This document shows, in pieces, positions 23,101 to 35,300 of a stretch of DNA of 64,000 nucleotides. A program made the position numbers and the translations under genes. Source of the DNA: Nematostella vectensis (lineage: Eukaryota; Cnidaria; Anthozoa; Actiniaria; Edwardsiidae); the NCBI RefSeq assembly GCF_932526225.1, contig NC_064047.1:992001-1056000 (forward strand). The letters run 5' to 3'. Every line of letters begins with the position of its first letter. The first letter of the stretch is position 1. Below the pieces are notes generated by a model. It did no database searches, had not been told where the DNA came from, and saw only the letters and a list, made by a program, of their open reading frames with translations.

Positions 23101-26100
23101 TAGGGAGAGGAGGGGGAGTACATAGATGGCTGAACTAGGGAGGGGGGGGAAGTACATAGATGGCTGAACTAGGGAGGGGAGGGGAAGTACATAGATGGCT
23201 GAACTAGGGAGGGGAGGGGAAGTACATAGATGGCTGAACTAGGGAGGGGAGGGGAAGTACATAGATGGCTGAACTAGGGAGGGGAGGGGAAGTACATAGA
23301 TGGCTTAACTAGGGAGGGGAGGGGGAGTACATAGATGATAGAACTAGGGAGGGGAGTGGGAGTACATAGATGGCTTAACTAGGGAGGGGAGAGGGAGTTT
23401 ATAGATGATGGAACTAGGGAGGGGAGGGGGGAGTACATAGATGATGGAACTAGGGAGGGGAAGGGGGAGTCCATAGATGATGGAACTAGGGAGGGGAGGG
23501 GGAGTACATAGATGATGGAACTGGGGAGGGGAAGGGGGAGTCCATAGATGATGGAACTAGGGAGGGGAGGGGGAGTACAAAGATGATGGAACTAGGGAGG
23601 GGAAGGGGGAGTCCATAGATGATGGAACTAGGGAGGGGAGGGGGAGTACATAGATGATGGAACTAGGGAGGGAAGGGGGGAGTACAAAGATGATGGTGGT
23701 ACTAGGGACGGGGAGTACAAAGAAGGCGGGATTAGGGAATTGGAAAGCATAGATAGCAGAACTAGAGATGGGGGGGTAATAGTTGGCAAAACTGTCTGGA
23801 GAAAACTCTTCATTTCTTCTAACTGCACCTCTCTCCTCCAGCGCAAGATGCTTCAGGTCTCAAAAGAGAATGAGTTTTACATGCAGCTGATAAACCAGGC
23901 ATTGCCAACAGATGTGGCAACCGCAGCTGATAATACAACAGAAAGACATACAAGAGGTAACACATAGCAAGTTAACAAGTTAGGGCTGTCACAATCTCAG
24001 CTGAAATATTACTAAAAATACCATTTTCCAGGGGTTTTATTAGGCCCCGACCGCTGGCGTTAGTGCCAGCATGCCCCGAGGGCTGGCTCCTTTTTTTTTA
24101 AAGTTGACTTAAGTTTTATTTGAACTAAAAAGATAAAATGACTGCAACCCCTACTCTGAAAGTTAATGAAAGCCTTGTTTCCAATTATTATTGCATTTAA
24201 AAATCATGATATTGATTTGATGTTTTTCACACTGTAATACCCCAGCAAGTGTTATCAGTACATTCTATTATTCATTAAGTTTTAAGGATAAAGTCTAAAG
24301 GATTTTGTATTGCATGCAGCCATAGCAAATGGGAGGATACCTGATGGTGAATCAGTGTCCACCAAGACCCGTCTTCTTCACCCGCCGGTCATGACAAATG
24401 GTATAAACACCAAGTCAGACCTTGAACTTTTAATAGCGAACGAGGCGGGTCGTCGAGGGCTTAAGCTGAGTGATCTGGAGGCAAGCACTGGGGTGCGTAC
24501 GGGCAACAGTGCTTTGCTAAAAGAGCTGGATGCTTTATCTACCATGAGCTCAAAAAAGTCCAGTGAGGACCACAACTTAAATGAACTTGAAAAGATATCA
24601 TCCGAAGGAAGCGGTCGTGGTAACAAGGGGCGTGTCACAAGTAATGGTACTTTGGGCAGAGGTTCAACTAAAATGAATGGGCGTGTCCATGGTCATATAA
24701 AGGAGTATGAGGAAGAGGAGGACGACACAGATAGTGACTCTCTGGGTGTATCATGTAACTCTATGGGAAACAGTCGCAAGAGCAGCCGGAGTAACTCCCC
24801 CAAGGTCAGTACGGGTGGATGCTGTCTAGCAAGTATTATATTTACTGTTATTATATAGTAACTCCCCCTAGATTAGTACTGAGATGGATGCTGTCTAGCA
24901 AGTACGATGATCACCATTGTTATATATTATGTGACATTTTATTATATTATTTTATTTTACTAATAAACACCCTTCTAACATTATTTTAAGGGCTTTTCAA
25001 TAGACACACCCCGTTGTGAATTTTTGCTTTCTCCAAATCTCGACTTTGCTAATGGCCTATCACTCGACAGAGCCAGGATCTGAAGGCAGCTGATCACGGG
25101 CCCAGCATGCTGGCTCAACTCAAGGAGGAAAAGTCTCTGCGCAGGCGCGCTGAGAGCACTAGTGTTATCCTCGAGAATGATCTGAAGAGAGTAAAGGTGG
25201 AGCTGCAAGCAAGTCGTCAGACTGAGCAGGAGCTACGCTCAACCATGCACAGTTTGATGGCCAACGAGCGGTCGGCCAAGGTGGAGCTGTCACAGCTCAA
25301 GGCAGAGAACGACTCGTTACAGCACAAGTAAGTGCAATAAGGCGTGGCCACAAGAAAAAGCCTACCATGCCGTGGCCACTAAAACAAAGCCTACCATGCA
25401 ACGCGCGCTACCATGGCCACTAAAACAAAGCTTACCATGCAACGCGCGCTACCATGGCCAGTAAAACAAAGCTTACCATGCAACGCGCGCTACCATGGCC
25501 AGTAAAACAAAGCTTACCATGCAACGCGCGCTACCGTGGCCACTAAGACAAGGTTAACCATGCGACGCGTGCTACCGTGGCCACTAAGACAAGGTTAACC
25601 ATGCGACGCGCGCTACCGTTGCCACTAAGACAAGGTTAACTATGCGACGCGCGCTACCGTGGCCGCCAAGATATGGTTTTAAAAACTTTTACCAATTAGC
25701 ATACGCGTTAACATGCGGGTTCCCTGGTAAAAAGTTTATCCCGTCACTAACCCGTCCGTTGCGTGTTTTCAAGGATCCAGTCCCTCACGAGCTCAAGGCA
25801 GCAGGATCGGAGCGCCATCTCGTCTTTGGAACGGAAGCTCAAATCCGAACGCGACGCCCGACTGCTCGCCGAGACCCAGCTTCGTGAGGATCGCAAACGA
25901 TACAAAGCCGAGGGCGCGGCGGCCAAACAACGAGACGACAGTAACCTGCATGAGCCATGCATCGCGCTTCGCGAGGAGATTGAACTCGAGACCCGTCAGC
26001 TGCGAGCCATGCTCTCCGACAAAGACAAGGAGTTAGAACAGCTGGAGCGAGAGACGGAGGAATTGAGGAAACGGACCAAGGAGAACGACAGTATGCAATT

Positions 26101-26470
26101 GAAGAAGGAGACCGAGGTCCTGATGACCGCGCTGACTGCCATGCAGGGAAAGAACACCCACTTAGAGAACAGCCTTAGCTCCGAGACCCGTCTCAAGCTG
26201 GATCTATTCTCCGCACTGGGCGACACTCGACGACAGCTCGAGATCACTCAAAACAAACTCTCCAGCAAGGAGCGGGACGTGGAAACCCTGAAAGCCAAGA
26301 TCGCGGAGGTGATGGCCGTCATGCCCGCCACGTCCTACCCTGGGGACTCCCCTGGGGGGCGCTTCTCGGCCAATCACCTGCATTCCCAGTCTGCGCATGA
26401 CCTGTCCAGCGCGCTGGACCCGAGTGCGCCTTGTTACATACCATCAAACAAACAGAACGGCTTGCTCTGA
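20153..26470 (+). CDS. MACO1: Macoilin (ER transmembrane coiled-coil protein), complete
   Basis: Exons are 20153-20232, 20352-20493, 20642-20768, 20992-21121, 22976-23042, 23842-23956, 24320-24804, 25071-25327 and 25774-26470. Phases join to 699 codons plus stop. The N-terminus MKRRSIDPSKLRRPLKRSRI and the stretches FEYLWPFWLL, AASTYVWVQFVWHT, LCRPFAAHC and YPVVTLGYGVKSYV are hallmarks of the family. The first ~180 residues hold several membrane segments. Exon 7 encodes a low-complexity, serine- and acid-rich linker. Exons 8-9 form a long coiled coil (ETEVLMTALTAMQGK, LENSLSSETRLKLDLFSALG) ending with the conserved IAEVMAVMP. The family acts at the ER, mainly in neurons. The length is close to the human protein (about 660), with the difference in the linker. 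Confidence 0.96.
23043..23745. repeat. About 41-bp G-rich array starting at a macoilin donor
   Basis: About 17 units of ACATAGATGGCTGAACTAGG followed by GAGGGGAGGGGAAGT begin right after the donor at 23043, whose own sequence GTGAGTTACATAGATGG is the first unit. G-runs could form quadruplexes or act as intronic splicing enhancers; that is inference. Confidence 0.9.
24791..24912 (+). repeat. Macoilin exon-7 end duplicated into the intron
   Basis: AGTAACTCCCCCAAG/GTCAGTAC at the exon-intron junction, plus the next 30 bases (GATGCTGTCTAGCAAGTA), recur at 24858-24912. In the copy the donor GT is lost (CTAGATTAGT). Confidence 0.85.
25345..25665. repeat. About 41-bp tandem repeat, 7-8 copies
   Basis: Units of ACCATGCAACGCGCGCTACC then ATGGCCACTAAAACAAAGCTT, in the last macoilin intron. 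Confidence 0.9.
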
Positions 26471-27797
26471 AGAGCTCGTATCACTCACTTGCCGAGACCC
26501 CACTTAGGTTAGTTGGTTTGTTAGGCGTTAGCAAGGCTTTATAGTTCGGTTACAGTTGTCGGAGGCATTTCTTGTGCTGGCGTAATGCGTGATCCTTTTC
26601 CCATTTTCACTACCTTTTCCTACCCTCACTCCGCCCGTGTTTCTCTATTTTACACGTATTCTCTTTTCGTCCCTTGCTGGTATCTCTTTCACTCCCTCAC
26701 TCACCCCCTCTCATGTTTCCCTTTCCCCATCCACACTTTCCTTTCTCATATACTTACTCCAATTGGATAATCAAAGAACCCAAGAAGTCGAGAACACGGT
26801 ACAGAGTATCAAATAAGCTTCGCCTCAACTCTCTCAAAGTTTCCGTCTTTATCTTCAAGGCTCTTGATGAGATGTTTTAATTGAAGTGTGCCACAGTTTG
26901 TCGATTGGAATTATTTATATAAGAGTTCATTGAAAATACTCAAATCAAAATCCCCATTATGCTCTTCTCAATCTTTCCTCTCTGTTTGACTGTCTATCCA
27001 TCTCTTTAACCTTTAACTACCTAATCATTCGTATACCTCTACCCTCACGTGTTATCCCCACCCCGTGACCTACGTGAACATGTCACGCGTCAGGTTTGGC
27101 GTTACCCTTTAGCGTTCAGTATTGCGTGACAGCACTTCACGCGTTAATTGTGGCGTTATCTGCTTGACGTGCAGTAGAACAGAAAGCAGCACTAACTTGT
27201 GCTTAGTGGTTACGGCATTTGCTGCTGGTTAATTCCGTTGAGTACTGCCTTATTTATATGTATTAGTGTCAAATACTTCCTACTTTAGATGCTTTTACAC
27301 CCAACCAATCAGGACCCGAAGAACTAGTGTGAAATGGTACTACTCGTCAGTGACTCGTTACTATTCGGGCGTCAGTCGGGACCATTCGGGCGTGATTCGA
27401 TACTATCCGAAAGTCCCGAAGTTCGGGATTCTCGGCAGTTGGTCGGCTTGCACAGTTTCCGTCATTTTCCTTGCACGTTACAACTCTCTCCATCCCCAAC
27501 CCTGTTGCTTGGTAATTGATTTGAATATAGTTTGGAAATCGTTAGCATTAGTACTTGGTGTAGGGTGCAACTTTCTCTTAGCTTCAGTGGGTCTCGGCAG
27601 CAAGACACTGACCTCGTGGACACGAAGTATCAGCCGCGAACTGCGTTAATGTACGTTATACGTTAACGAGAAACAAAGATCTGTAAACAAACAGAGTGAA
27701 AACTAGATAAATAAATTATGAAGCAAGAAAACTGTCTAGTTTTGATTGAACAAGGACGAGTCCTCTACTGCGCGAAAAAAAAATATTTCACTACCGA
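26471..27797. other. 3' flank of macoilin, no gene seen
   Basis: Pyrimidine-rich sequence from 26585 to 26760, then unremarkable DNA. 27345-27440 has imprecise 22-bp repeats around CATTCGGGCGTGATTCGATA. No convincing coding exon on either strand. Confidence 0.5.
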
Positions 27798-29295
27798 CAG
27801 GGGCTCATAAGTAGGGGCAAGAGAGCATAAGATAAGAGAGGGACACTTTGGTATTACCCGCGCGCCATGTCGCGTCCGAATCCGGCTATTTTTAGTAACC
27901 ACCACCCCACCACTGCGCGTGAGCATTTTTACTCACCCTACCCCCGCGCTTTGGCATTTACATCTTGTTGTTTGCCGCTGTTTTGTGACTTGAAACCGAA
28001 AAAAAAAACACCCTATTTGCACAAATACCATCGAAAATTTCATTCTAGCATCAAGGATACAGGCACTTGCGGTTTATTAAGGGGATGTAGTACTTCGAGG
28101 ATTGCAAGACTTCATTCAAAATCAAGAGCGGAAAACCTCGTGCTTCAATCACCGATTTTGCTCTAACTTGCTGCTTCTTCCTGGTTTCTCAACATTCATT
28201 ATCTTCCTAATGGTCAGACGAAATCTGTAAGTTAGATATAATATTGATTTTTGTGAGTATTTTTCTGTGAATTGAGAAGGAATCCAAGAAAAATACATTT
28301 CATAAAAGTTAACCTTGTAGCGAGGGAATGAATTTTTGTGATGATCAAAGCCAGCAAGCTGAAGTATCTGAGCTTTTGTAAAAGTGAGGAAATAAAGAGG
28401 GAGATATTACTGTATTTCTATGATGTTGTTATTATTATATGTTATATTATTATGCTGTTATTATACAAGCTGGTGTCGGGATTTGAATCAAACGCAGTAT
28501 CACAGCCATTTTATCTCTCGTCGGTTTTTTCTTTCTCATTTGACTTCGCCGCTCAGACAAACAAAACAGTCAAACCATTCAGGGATTTAGCTTTCTGTGA
28601 GTATATTTGCCAATCTTGGTAACTTAAGTTAGACCTGTTTTCTTCTTCCGAGTTATTTTACATGATCTCTTTTCTCCTATCGAGTCGGCAAAACAACAAC
28701 ACGCAACCCGCGGGGGAGTAGGACAAAATAAAAGGAGCAAATCCTCACGCGCAGTGGTGGGGTGGTGGTTACTAAAAATAGCCGGATTCGGAATCGACAT
28801 GGCGCGAGGGTAATACCAAAGGGTCCCTCTCTTATCTTATGCTCTCTTGGTAGAGGCAATCAACTTCCCCACATTCTGGTACTAGATAGGTGTCACGGCG
28901 TTTCCTAGGATCAGGCTATTTTTAGACGCGCGGATTAGCCAATCAGATTCGACATTTGTGTTGACGTTTTGGCTGAGCTCAACTTCACGCGCAGTCTCTT
29001 TTCGGTACTTTGACTTTTGTTGCTCTATCTTTTTATATGAATCCAACCCTACCTACGACTTTCAATTCTAGCTTGCAATTCATTTGGTAAACAAAATAAA
29101 CCGACGGATGATGGATAAAAAAATATTCTTTATAACTGCAATTTGCGCGTGCAGCCTCACGTCACTCGCGCGCGCGGCCAACGTCAACGTAATTGATTTG
29201 CCCGTTCGTGCGCGCGCGTCTAAAAATAGCCTGATCCTCGGAAACGCCGTGACACTTATATAATACAGATGATTGCCCCTACTTATGAGCCCCTG
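27798..29295. mobile_element. 1.5-kb foldback DNA transposon with TIR and 7-bp TSD
   Basis: CAGGGGCTCATAAGTAGGGG at 27798 is repeated in reverse complement ending at 29295. CTACCGA flanks both ends (27791-27797 and 29296-29302). Inside are two further inverted-repeat pairs: 27819-27923 with 28744-28848 (about 100 bp), and 28889-28933 with 29213-29258. No transposase ORF is visible, so it is non-autonomous. The CAGGG terminus is hAT-like, although a hAT TSD is normally 8 bp. Confidence 0.88.
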
Positions 29296-29310
29296 CTACC
29301 GAGCTAAATC

Positions 29311-29425
29311 TAGCCTGCTAGCCGGTTTTATTTATGAATATTAGGAACCCTGTGCGCGCGCGAAGGACGAGGTACGCCTTCGCACGCGCACAGGGTTCCC
29401 ACAATGAGAGCCGGCTAGCAGGCTA
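29311..29425. mobile_element. 115-bp hairpin element
   Basis: TAGCCTGCTAGCCGG and AACCCTGTGCGCGCGCGAAG on the left mirror CGCACGCGCACAGGGTT and CCGGCTAGCAGGCTA on the right. It is a near-perfect foldback, typical of a small MITE, directly beside the larger transposon. Confidence 0.8.
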
Positions 29426-29574
29426 AACCACTTGTTTCACTGTGAAATTCAATCCAAGACAGTTCTAGAATCTTTCTAAAGACTACCGTGGAGGGGCCAA
29501 GAAGTACCCATTCCTACGGTCCTGTTAAAAAAAAGCATAGTATTTGAAAGTCCGTCCCTCAATAGGAAATGAAA

Positions 29575-30030
29575 CTAATAATAATAACTTTATTCCAATA
29601 AATACCAATACAGGTATATTAGTATAATATACAAAGTAGGTTGGCTTATATGCCTATCCTCTATTCATAATATTTAATTACATCATCACAAAATTTCAGG
29701 ACTAGGCTCGTAATGGAGTCATCTGTTAAGCTCATAATATACAAAAAAAGGTCTTTTGGCCTTAACAGTTTGAAAGAGTTATTGATTGCAAATAGATCAT
29801 TAAAAAATACTCGACGTATATCATTGACATAGTCGCATTCCATTAAGGTATGGTACTCATCCCCAACCTTATTTTTTTTTCACATTTTTCACAAATCCAG
29901 CGGCCTGTTTCAATTGCTAGTTTGTGTGCCGAGACACGCAATCTAGCCATAGATTGTCGGCGTCTAACATTAGCTTCATTAGCTTCTGATAAATATTTTT
30001 CGCACGCACCAGGAACTTCCTTGATTCGGC
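29575..30030 (-). mobile_element. 5'-truncated LINE retrotransposon, 3' end
   Basis: On the minus strand, MARLRVSAHKLAIETGRW, then EKCEK, a frame change at a poly-A run, and VGDEYHTLMECDYVND to DVIKYYE with TAG at 29661 resemble the C-terminus of LINE reverse-transcriptase ORFs (typically LR.S.H.L.IE.GR followed by C..C...DE.H.L..C). It ends in an A/T-rich tail with GGAATAAAGTTATTATTATT, the usual LINE 3' tail. It is a dead fragment. Clade not determined. Confidence 0.75.
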
Positions 30031-30221
30031 GTCAAATACACTCATCGTAAACAGCTTACCTTTTAAAGTACCTGTTCACATATGTCAAAACTTGTATAAA
30101 TATTTACAGATAAAATCACAAACATCCAATCAATATTAAACCCCCTCCAGCTCACTAATGACATCACGTCTCGAGCATCCCTCGCTGCGGATAGCTTGTC
30201 CCCTTCAAGACTCTACTAATA

Positions 30222-31523
30222 ATGGCCAGGCTAATACGTGCGGTGATTTTGCTGCTTGCCTTAGTAGCCGCAAACTCAACTAAGCAAAGTAAGTATTTTG
30301 ATGCACTGTTTTAGTATTTGTATGTCATGCTGTGGACAGACCGCAGTGAATCAGTGAGCTTCAAAAATCTCAGATCATTCAACTAAAGGCGATCAAGGTA
30401 CACATCGATATTGACAAAATTGTATGATTTTGAAAAAAAAAACATTTTGTTGAATTCTATAAGCAGACGTTTTCCAGGGATTTCGGCAAATCAGTTGTTT
30501 TATTTTCTCTTGTTTATTTGACAGTTTCATGGACCAAAGACATTATCTTGAACTCTGCTATCAAGTACCTGTTGCCTTTGTAAAATGTTTTTGAGATGTT
30601 GGGATACCTGTGTTTGACATTTCTCACTCCCTGGGTTATTCTTGTGTGCCTCTCCAAACAAGGCAACAAACCCATGAGGCAATAAAACGAGAAACGAGAT
30701 GAAACTGGGACATTTGGAACAAGACATGGGATAGATATGCCGGTATTTTCGTTTCTCTCGGGATATGTCGAACTATCGAAATCATAAAATTTTGGGATGA
30801 TTGAATAAAAAAATATTTATACAGTGATAATGTCACCCACGCCTTTGTTATTGTATATCATACGAAATACAGCACACCAAAAACTGGAAATCGACTCTGC
30901 CAAATTTTCGTCTTTAATAAGACTTCTTCAGGGCAGAGTATTGTATTCATTGTTCTGGTACGACATCGCGACAGTTTGGGCTTTTTGATTTTATAAGAAA
31001 TACAGCGATTTATTTGCAAGGAGGGTCAAAGTAGCAGTCTGAAAATGAAGTATATGTTATTGATTGATTCATTGTAAATATCTTGTTTACTTGCTTGAGC
31101 GGGAGCATAAAATGGCGGCGTGATTAGGACTAAAATAGTGTATTCATTGCATCGCACTGTGCAGGCAAAAAGAAACCTCCTAAACCGCGTGACAGCAACA
31201 AATCCCTTTTAGACCTACTACAAAAGGCAGAACGCGAGGAGCCTGATACAGAGGGAAAAAGTGGACGCGTTGTCCTGGAGCAGACCCCTCATTTTAAGAC
31301 TGTCACTGAGGAAGTCAAGTGGAAGCTCAACAAAGCCCGCCGTAAGCTCAGAATCGCCAAGGGCTACGTCTTATTGGCTCAGAAAGCAGCCAAAGAGAAA
31401 AAGAAGGGCACGTCAGAGGAAGCAGAAGTGAAAGACATTATACATAAAGCGGAGGTGGAGGTGGTACACGCGGGAGAGGGAATGGGGCTAGACTATGTGC
31501 ATTTCAAGCGGGATGTAGAGTAA
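30222..31523 (+). CDS. Small secreted lysine-rich protein, family not recognised
   Basis: Two exons, 30222-30288 and 31165-31523, joined in phase 1/2 (CAAA/GTAAGT, GTGCAG/GC), give 141 residues. Residues 1 to about 19 (ARLIRAVILLLALVAANS) form a clear signal peptide. The mature part is highly charged: a KKKPPKPR stretch, LLDLLQKAEREEPD, a helical WKLNKARRKLRIAKGYVLLA segment and KAAKEKKKG. It has no cysteines, which argues against a disulfide-rich peptide or toxin fold. Two overlapping AATAAA signals at 31728-31737 support the 3' end. Function unknown. The intact frame, good splice sites and signal peptide argue that it is real. Confidence 0.75.
31052..31125. repeat. Interspersed repeat, copy 2
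   Basis: ATATCTTGTTTACTTGCTTG followed by GAGCGGGAGCATAAAATGGCG matches 51828-51940, but lacks an internal ~40 bp. It lies in the intron of the secreted-protein gene. Confidence 0.7.
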
Positions 31524-31899
31524 AACACGAGCTTTAGTGGAGGGTCAATGCGCATGCACATCGGGAGACACCGCTGGCAAGATTTTGACTTGTCAACCAC
31601 CAAGAGTATGTACATCACGCACAACCTTGAATTGAGTGCTTAAATTTTTCCATAGAAATTGTGAAAATGATAATTCAGAAGACATGCAGTGTGTATTTGT
31701 AAAAAGGCGTTTTTTCGATAAAAGTCAAATAAATAAAACTGAATTTTAGTGTTTATTAATATTCATTGCTAGTATCATTTAAAAAATTTCCAAGTACCTT
31801 TACAATGGTTTCACAATTCTTTAAAAATGCATCTTCAATAACATAAGATTGTGTCATATGTAATGTATATGGCTAGATAAGGTGGAAATACAATAAATC

Positions 31900-32335
31900 C
31901 GGTGCTACATGACTAATGAGATAATGCATTGTTTCCGGTGCAATATGGCTAGAGAGGCAATGCATTACTTCCGGTACTACATGGTTATAAGGATGCATCG
32001 CTTTTACGGCACGTCACTACATGGCTATCGGTTATTGCATCACCTCCGGACGGTATAACAGGACGATCGGGTAATGCGTGACTTCCGGTACCACATGGCT
32101 ATCTAATGGTGAATCATTTTTGGTGTAACATGGCTATCGGATGATGCGTCACTTCCAGTACTACATGGCTATCTGGTGATGCGTCACTTCCGGTACTACA
32201 TGGCTATCTGGTGATGCGTCTTTTCCGGTACCACATGGCTATGTGATGATGCGTCGTTTCCGGTACCACATGGCTATCTGATGATGCGTCACTTCCGGTA
32301 CCACATAGCTATTGGATGATGCTTGAGGCGGACTT
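31900..32335. repeat. Minisatellite derived from the last codons of NDUFS7
   Basis: About 33-36 bp units (CGTCACTTCCGGTACCACAT, then GGCTATCTGGTGATG) run from the 3' flank into the last coding codons of NDUFS7. On the minus strand the final codons for [10 protein letters not shown] and the stop are the first unit. Roughly 11 copies, decaying with distance from the gene. Confidence 0.9.
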
Positions 32336-35300
32336 TCTTCTGCAGCTGCAGTACCCCAAACAGCAGCGCCTCGGCGGAGGGCGGGCACCCGGGCACGTAG
32401 ATATCCACCGGGATTATGCGGTCACAGCCACGGACAACGGAGTACGAATGGTAATAGTATCCACCGCTATTTGCACAGCTGGAGATTGATAATGAATCAT
32501 CAAATGAGTCATCAAACAACACTAACATACAAAACCCTGCCGGCAAAGACAATGCCAGATAAAGAATGTGATCAAACAACACAGAATTTATGTGATGGTC
32601 ACATAACACTACTATGCAGGTCACGTGTAACAGCCGAAGGATTAAGCAGTGAATATCACTATTGGCGAGGATAGAGACAGATAAAGAATGTGGTCACACA
32701 ACACAGGATTTATGTGATGGTCACATAACACTACTATACAGGTCACGTGTAACAGCCGAAGGATTAAGCAGCGAATCACATTTATTGGCCAGGATAGAGA
32801 AAGATAAAGAATGTGGTCACACAACACAGGAATTCTGTGATGGTCACATAACACTAAACGAGGCTGTCCCGAAAGTACGAGTGAGCTGTGTACCATCAAA
32901 GCTAACTAAGCTGAGGGGCGTTCTCCGGTATGCACTTGCAAGAGCCTGCTCAATCGGGGTTATTCGGTAATGTTTTGTTTTGGAATATTGGGGATCCTGT
33001 GGCGCGCGAAGATAGTGACTTTCATAGGGTCACACATGAAGTACTAGCCGAGCTCACCTTCCTACAGATATGACCCAGCGTGGCTCAGGCATTTGGTCAT
33101 AAAGCTGAAATAGCGAAAGATAAACATAAATACCCACTGGCTTCCCACCCTTGTCAGTGAAGTAGCGGGAAACGAGGTTGAGTAAGCAGCAATATTGGTA
33201 GGTATTGTTTCGTACATTTGAGGTTCTTTGGGAGACACATTACCACAGACAGATGCATTTACATGCCCGGTTAGCTTATTTTATGAACTAGGGCATGAAG
33301 ATATAATTCATGGATAATTATTTTCGTGAATCCGTATGTCCGTAGAAATCTTTGGGCTCAAGTGTACTCAACTTCCTTCACAATATTCCTTTACTAACAA
33401 GGGTGGGAAGCCTGTGGTCCTGACTAGTGACATTCTAGGAGGGAGACATGAAGAGGGCAGAGAAGGGAAACTAGAAAACCGAACGAGTATACTGACAAAA
33501 ATATAGAACTTTAAGATTCTTTATACAATGTTTGGAGCTGAGAATGCGAAGATGCTCTTATCGACTAGAGAAACTCTAATCTGAGCGGAATATAAAAAGA
33601 GAGGAATTAATCCCACTTATCACAGCACCATTTTAGTTAACTTTCTCGTTACCCGTCTTAAAGCAGGCGCCATTTTGTTTGTGACTGTTCCCGAAACAAG
33701 CATGACATCTATCTGACGCTGAAAGAGAACAAAAGATACCATCATCACGGATTCAAGACCACACGACCAAAAAGGACAAAATAACTAAACGAAAACAGAG
33801 CATGATCAAATAAAAGCGAAAAATGGCAGATGGGAAACACGAAATAAGCAAAATTCCCGGGTTCTCCACCTTATTTTGGAAGGCGTTAACGAGGCAGAAA
33901 AAGAATAATATCATTGAAATTGCGAAATTTTCGTCATCCTCCTTTTCCCGATTCTTGTTAAATCAATCTTCGGAGAGGAAAATGCTTTTATAGTAGCTTT
34001 TGAAATGCTTAAACATCAGATTTGTAGATTGGAGATCGAATCCAGGTAAATCCAGTAAAAGAATCTCCATTTGACAGACAAACCAATAGGTTTAATATAT
34101 CTATTAACTTTTGACAAACATGTTCTTTGTGTTTGTCCCTTTGAGTTTTGCTAGAAAAGGCATAAATTGGACAAATAAGCAAAACAATTGTAAAGAAATG
34201 GAAAAGATATCTCTTTAAGTTGTCGCTTACCGGACTGGCTCTAAACACGACTCCAAACCGATCCATGTCGTACCTGGTAAGAAAAATAATCAAAAGCACA
34301 TAACGTCTTCGCCGGCGTCTCGGGCCTCAGTGGAATTCTGCTAGCTCATATATCCTAGTTACTCGAAATCACTCTAACTCGGAGTTACTTCTTTCTTTCT
34401 TCGAGTACTTTTCTAGTACTATAGTAGATCTCCGATCTCTGGAACCCCATAAAAACTCGACACACCATTTCCTTCAATCACCCTGGTGATCCGAGCTATT
34501 GTGAAAAGAGAGAAGAGGTGATGGTTGTTTGATCGGTATTTCTCCGCTTGTATGATTTGTTTTAATTGAAAATGTATATGTTGTATAGTTTGTTATAATT
34601 GATAATGATCGTTATATAGTTCGGATATATGTGCCTACCGCGGAGCTGCAAAGTGCATCATTTCAATCCCACAACAAGCCAGTCCAAACATCAACGGCCA
34701 TAGAGAACTCTGTATAAAGCCAAAAACACGATCATTACTATGGAGCCATCATAACAACTAGCACTATACCGTAATTATCATCATCATGATCAACAACATC
34801 AACATCATCATCATTATAATGTGTATTAATTAATATTGCATTAACATACTAAATATGATCGAGTCCACGTATCAACTCTCTAGATTATTACATTTAATTT
34901 TCGCGTCATTTTAATTTCGCGAATTTCGCGATTTTAAAATATTCTTGAAAATAAAGTGACGCGAAAATTAAGGATGCGCTAAAATTAAGTAAGTACACAA
35001 AGAAGGCTTTGGGGGAATATTGGCCTTTTTATAAACCTTATGTAAACACCTTGTCTATTTAGTCATCTAATGTACTTTAGTACGGTAAGGGGTTGTGTTG
35101 GACTTGTATTTATAGTTTCTAATGAAACTAAATTTAGCCCACGCATCTTTTTGTTACCAATTGTTTCAGTTTTGATGATTACAGCACATTTTTATTCCAC
35201 TTGTTTTGCTTGAATTTATTATCCCAAAATCGCGAAATAGCAAAAGTGATCTGGTTTTTACGAAAATAGGAAAATCGCGAAAAATAGTGTCGCGAAATAT

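Noticed and set aside
27266-28622. Several 90-127 codon ORFs
   Set aside because: They lack splice context or family motifs. Those after 27867 lie within the foldback transposon.
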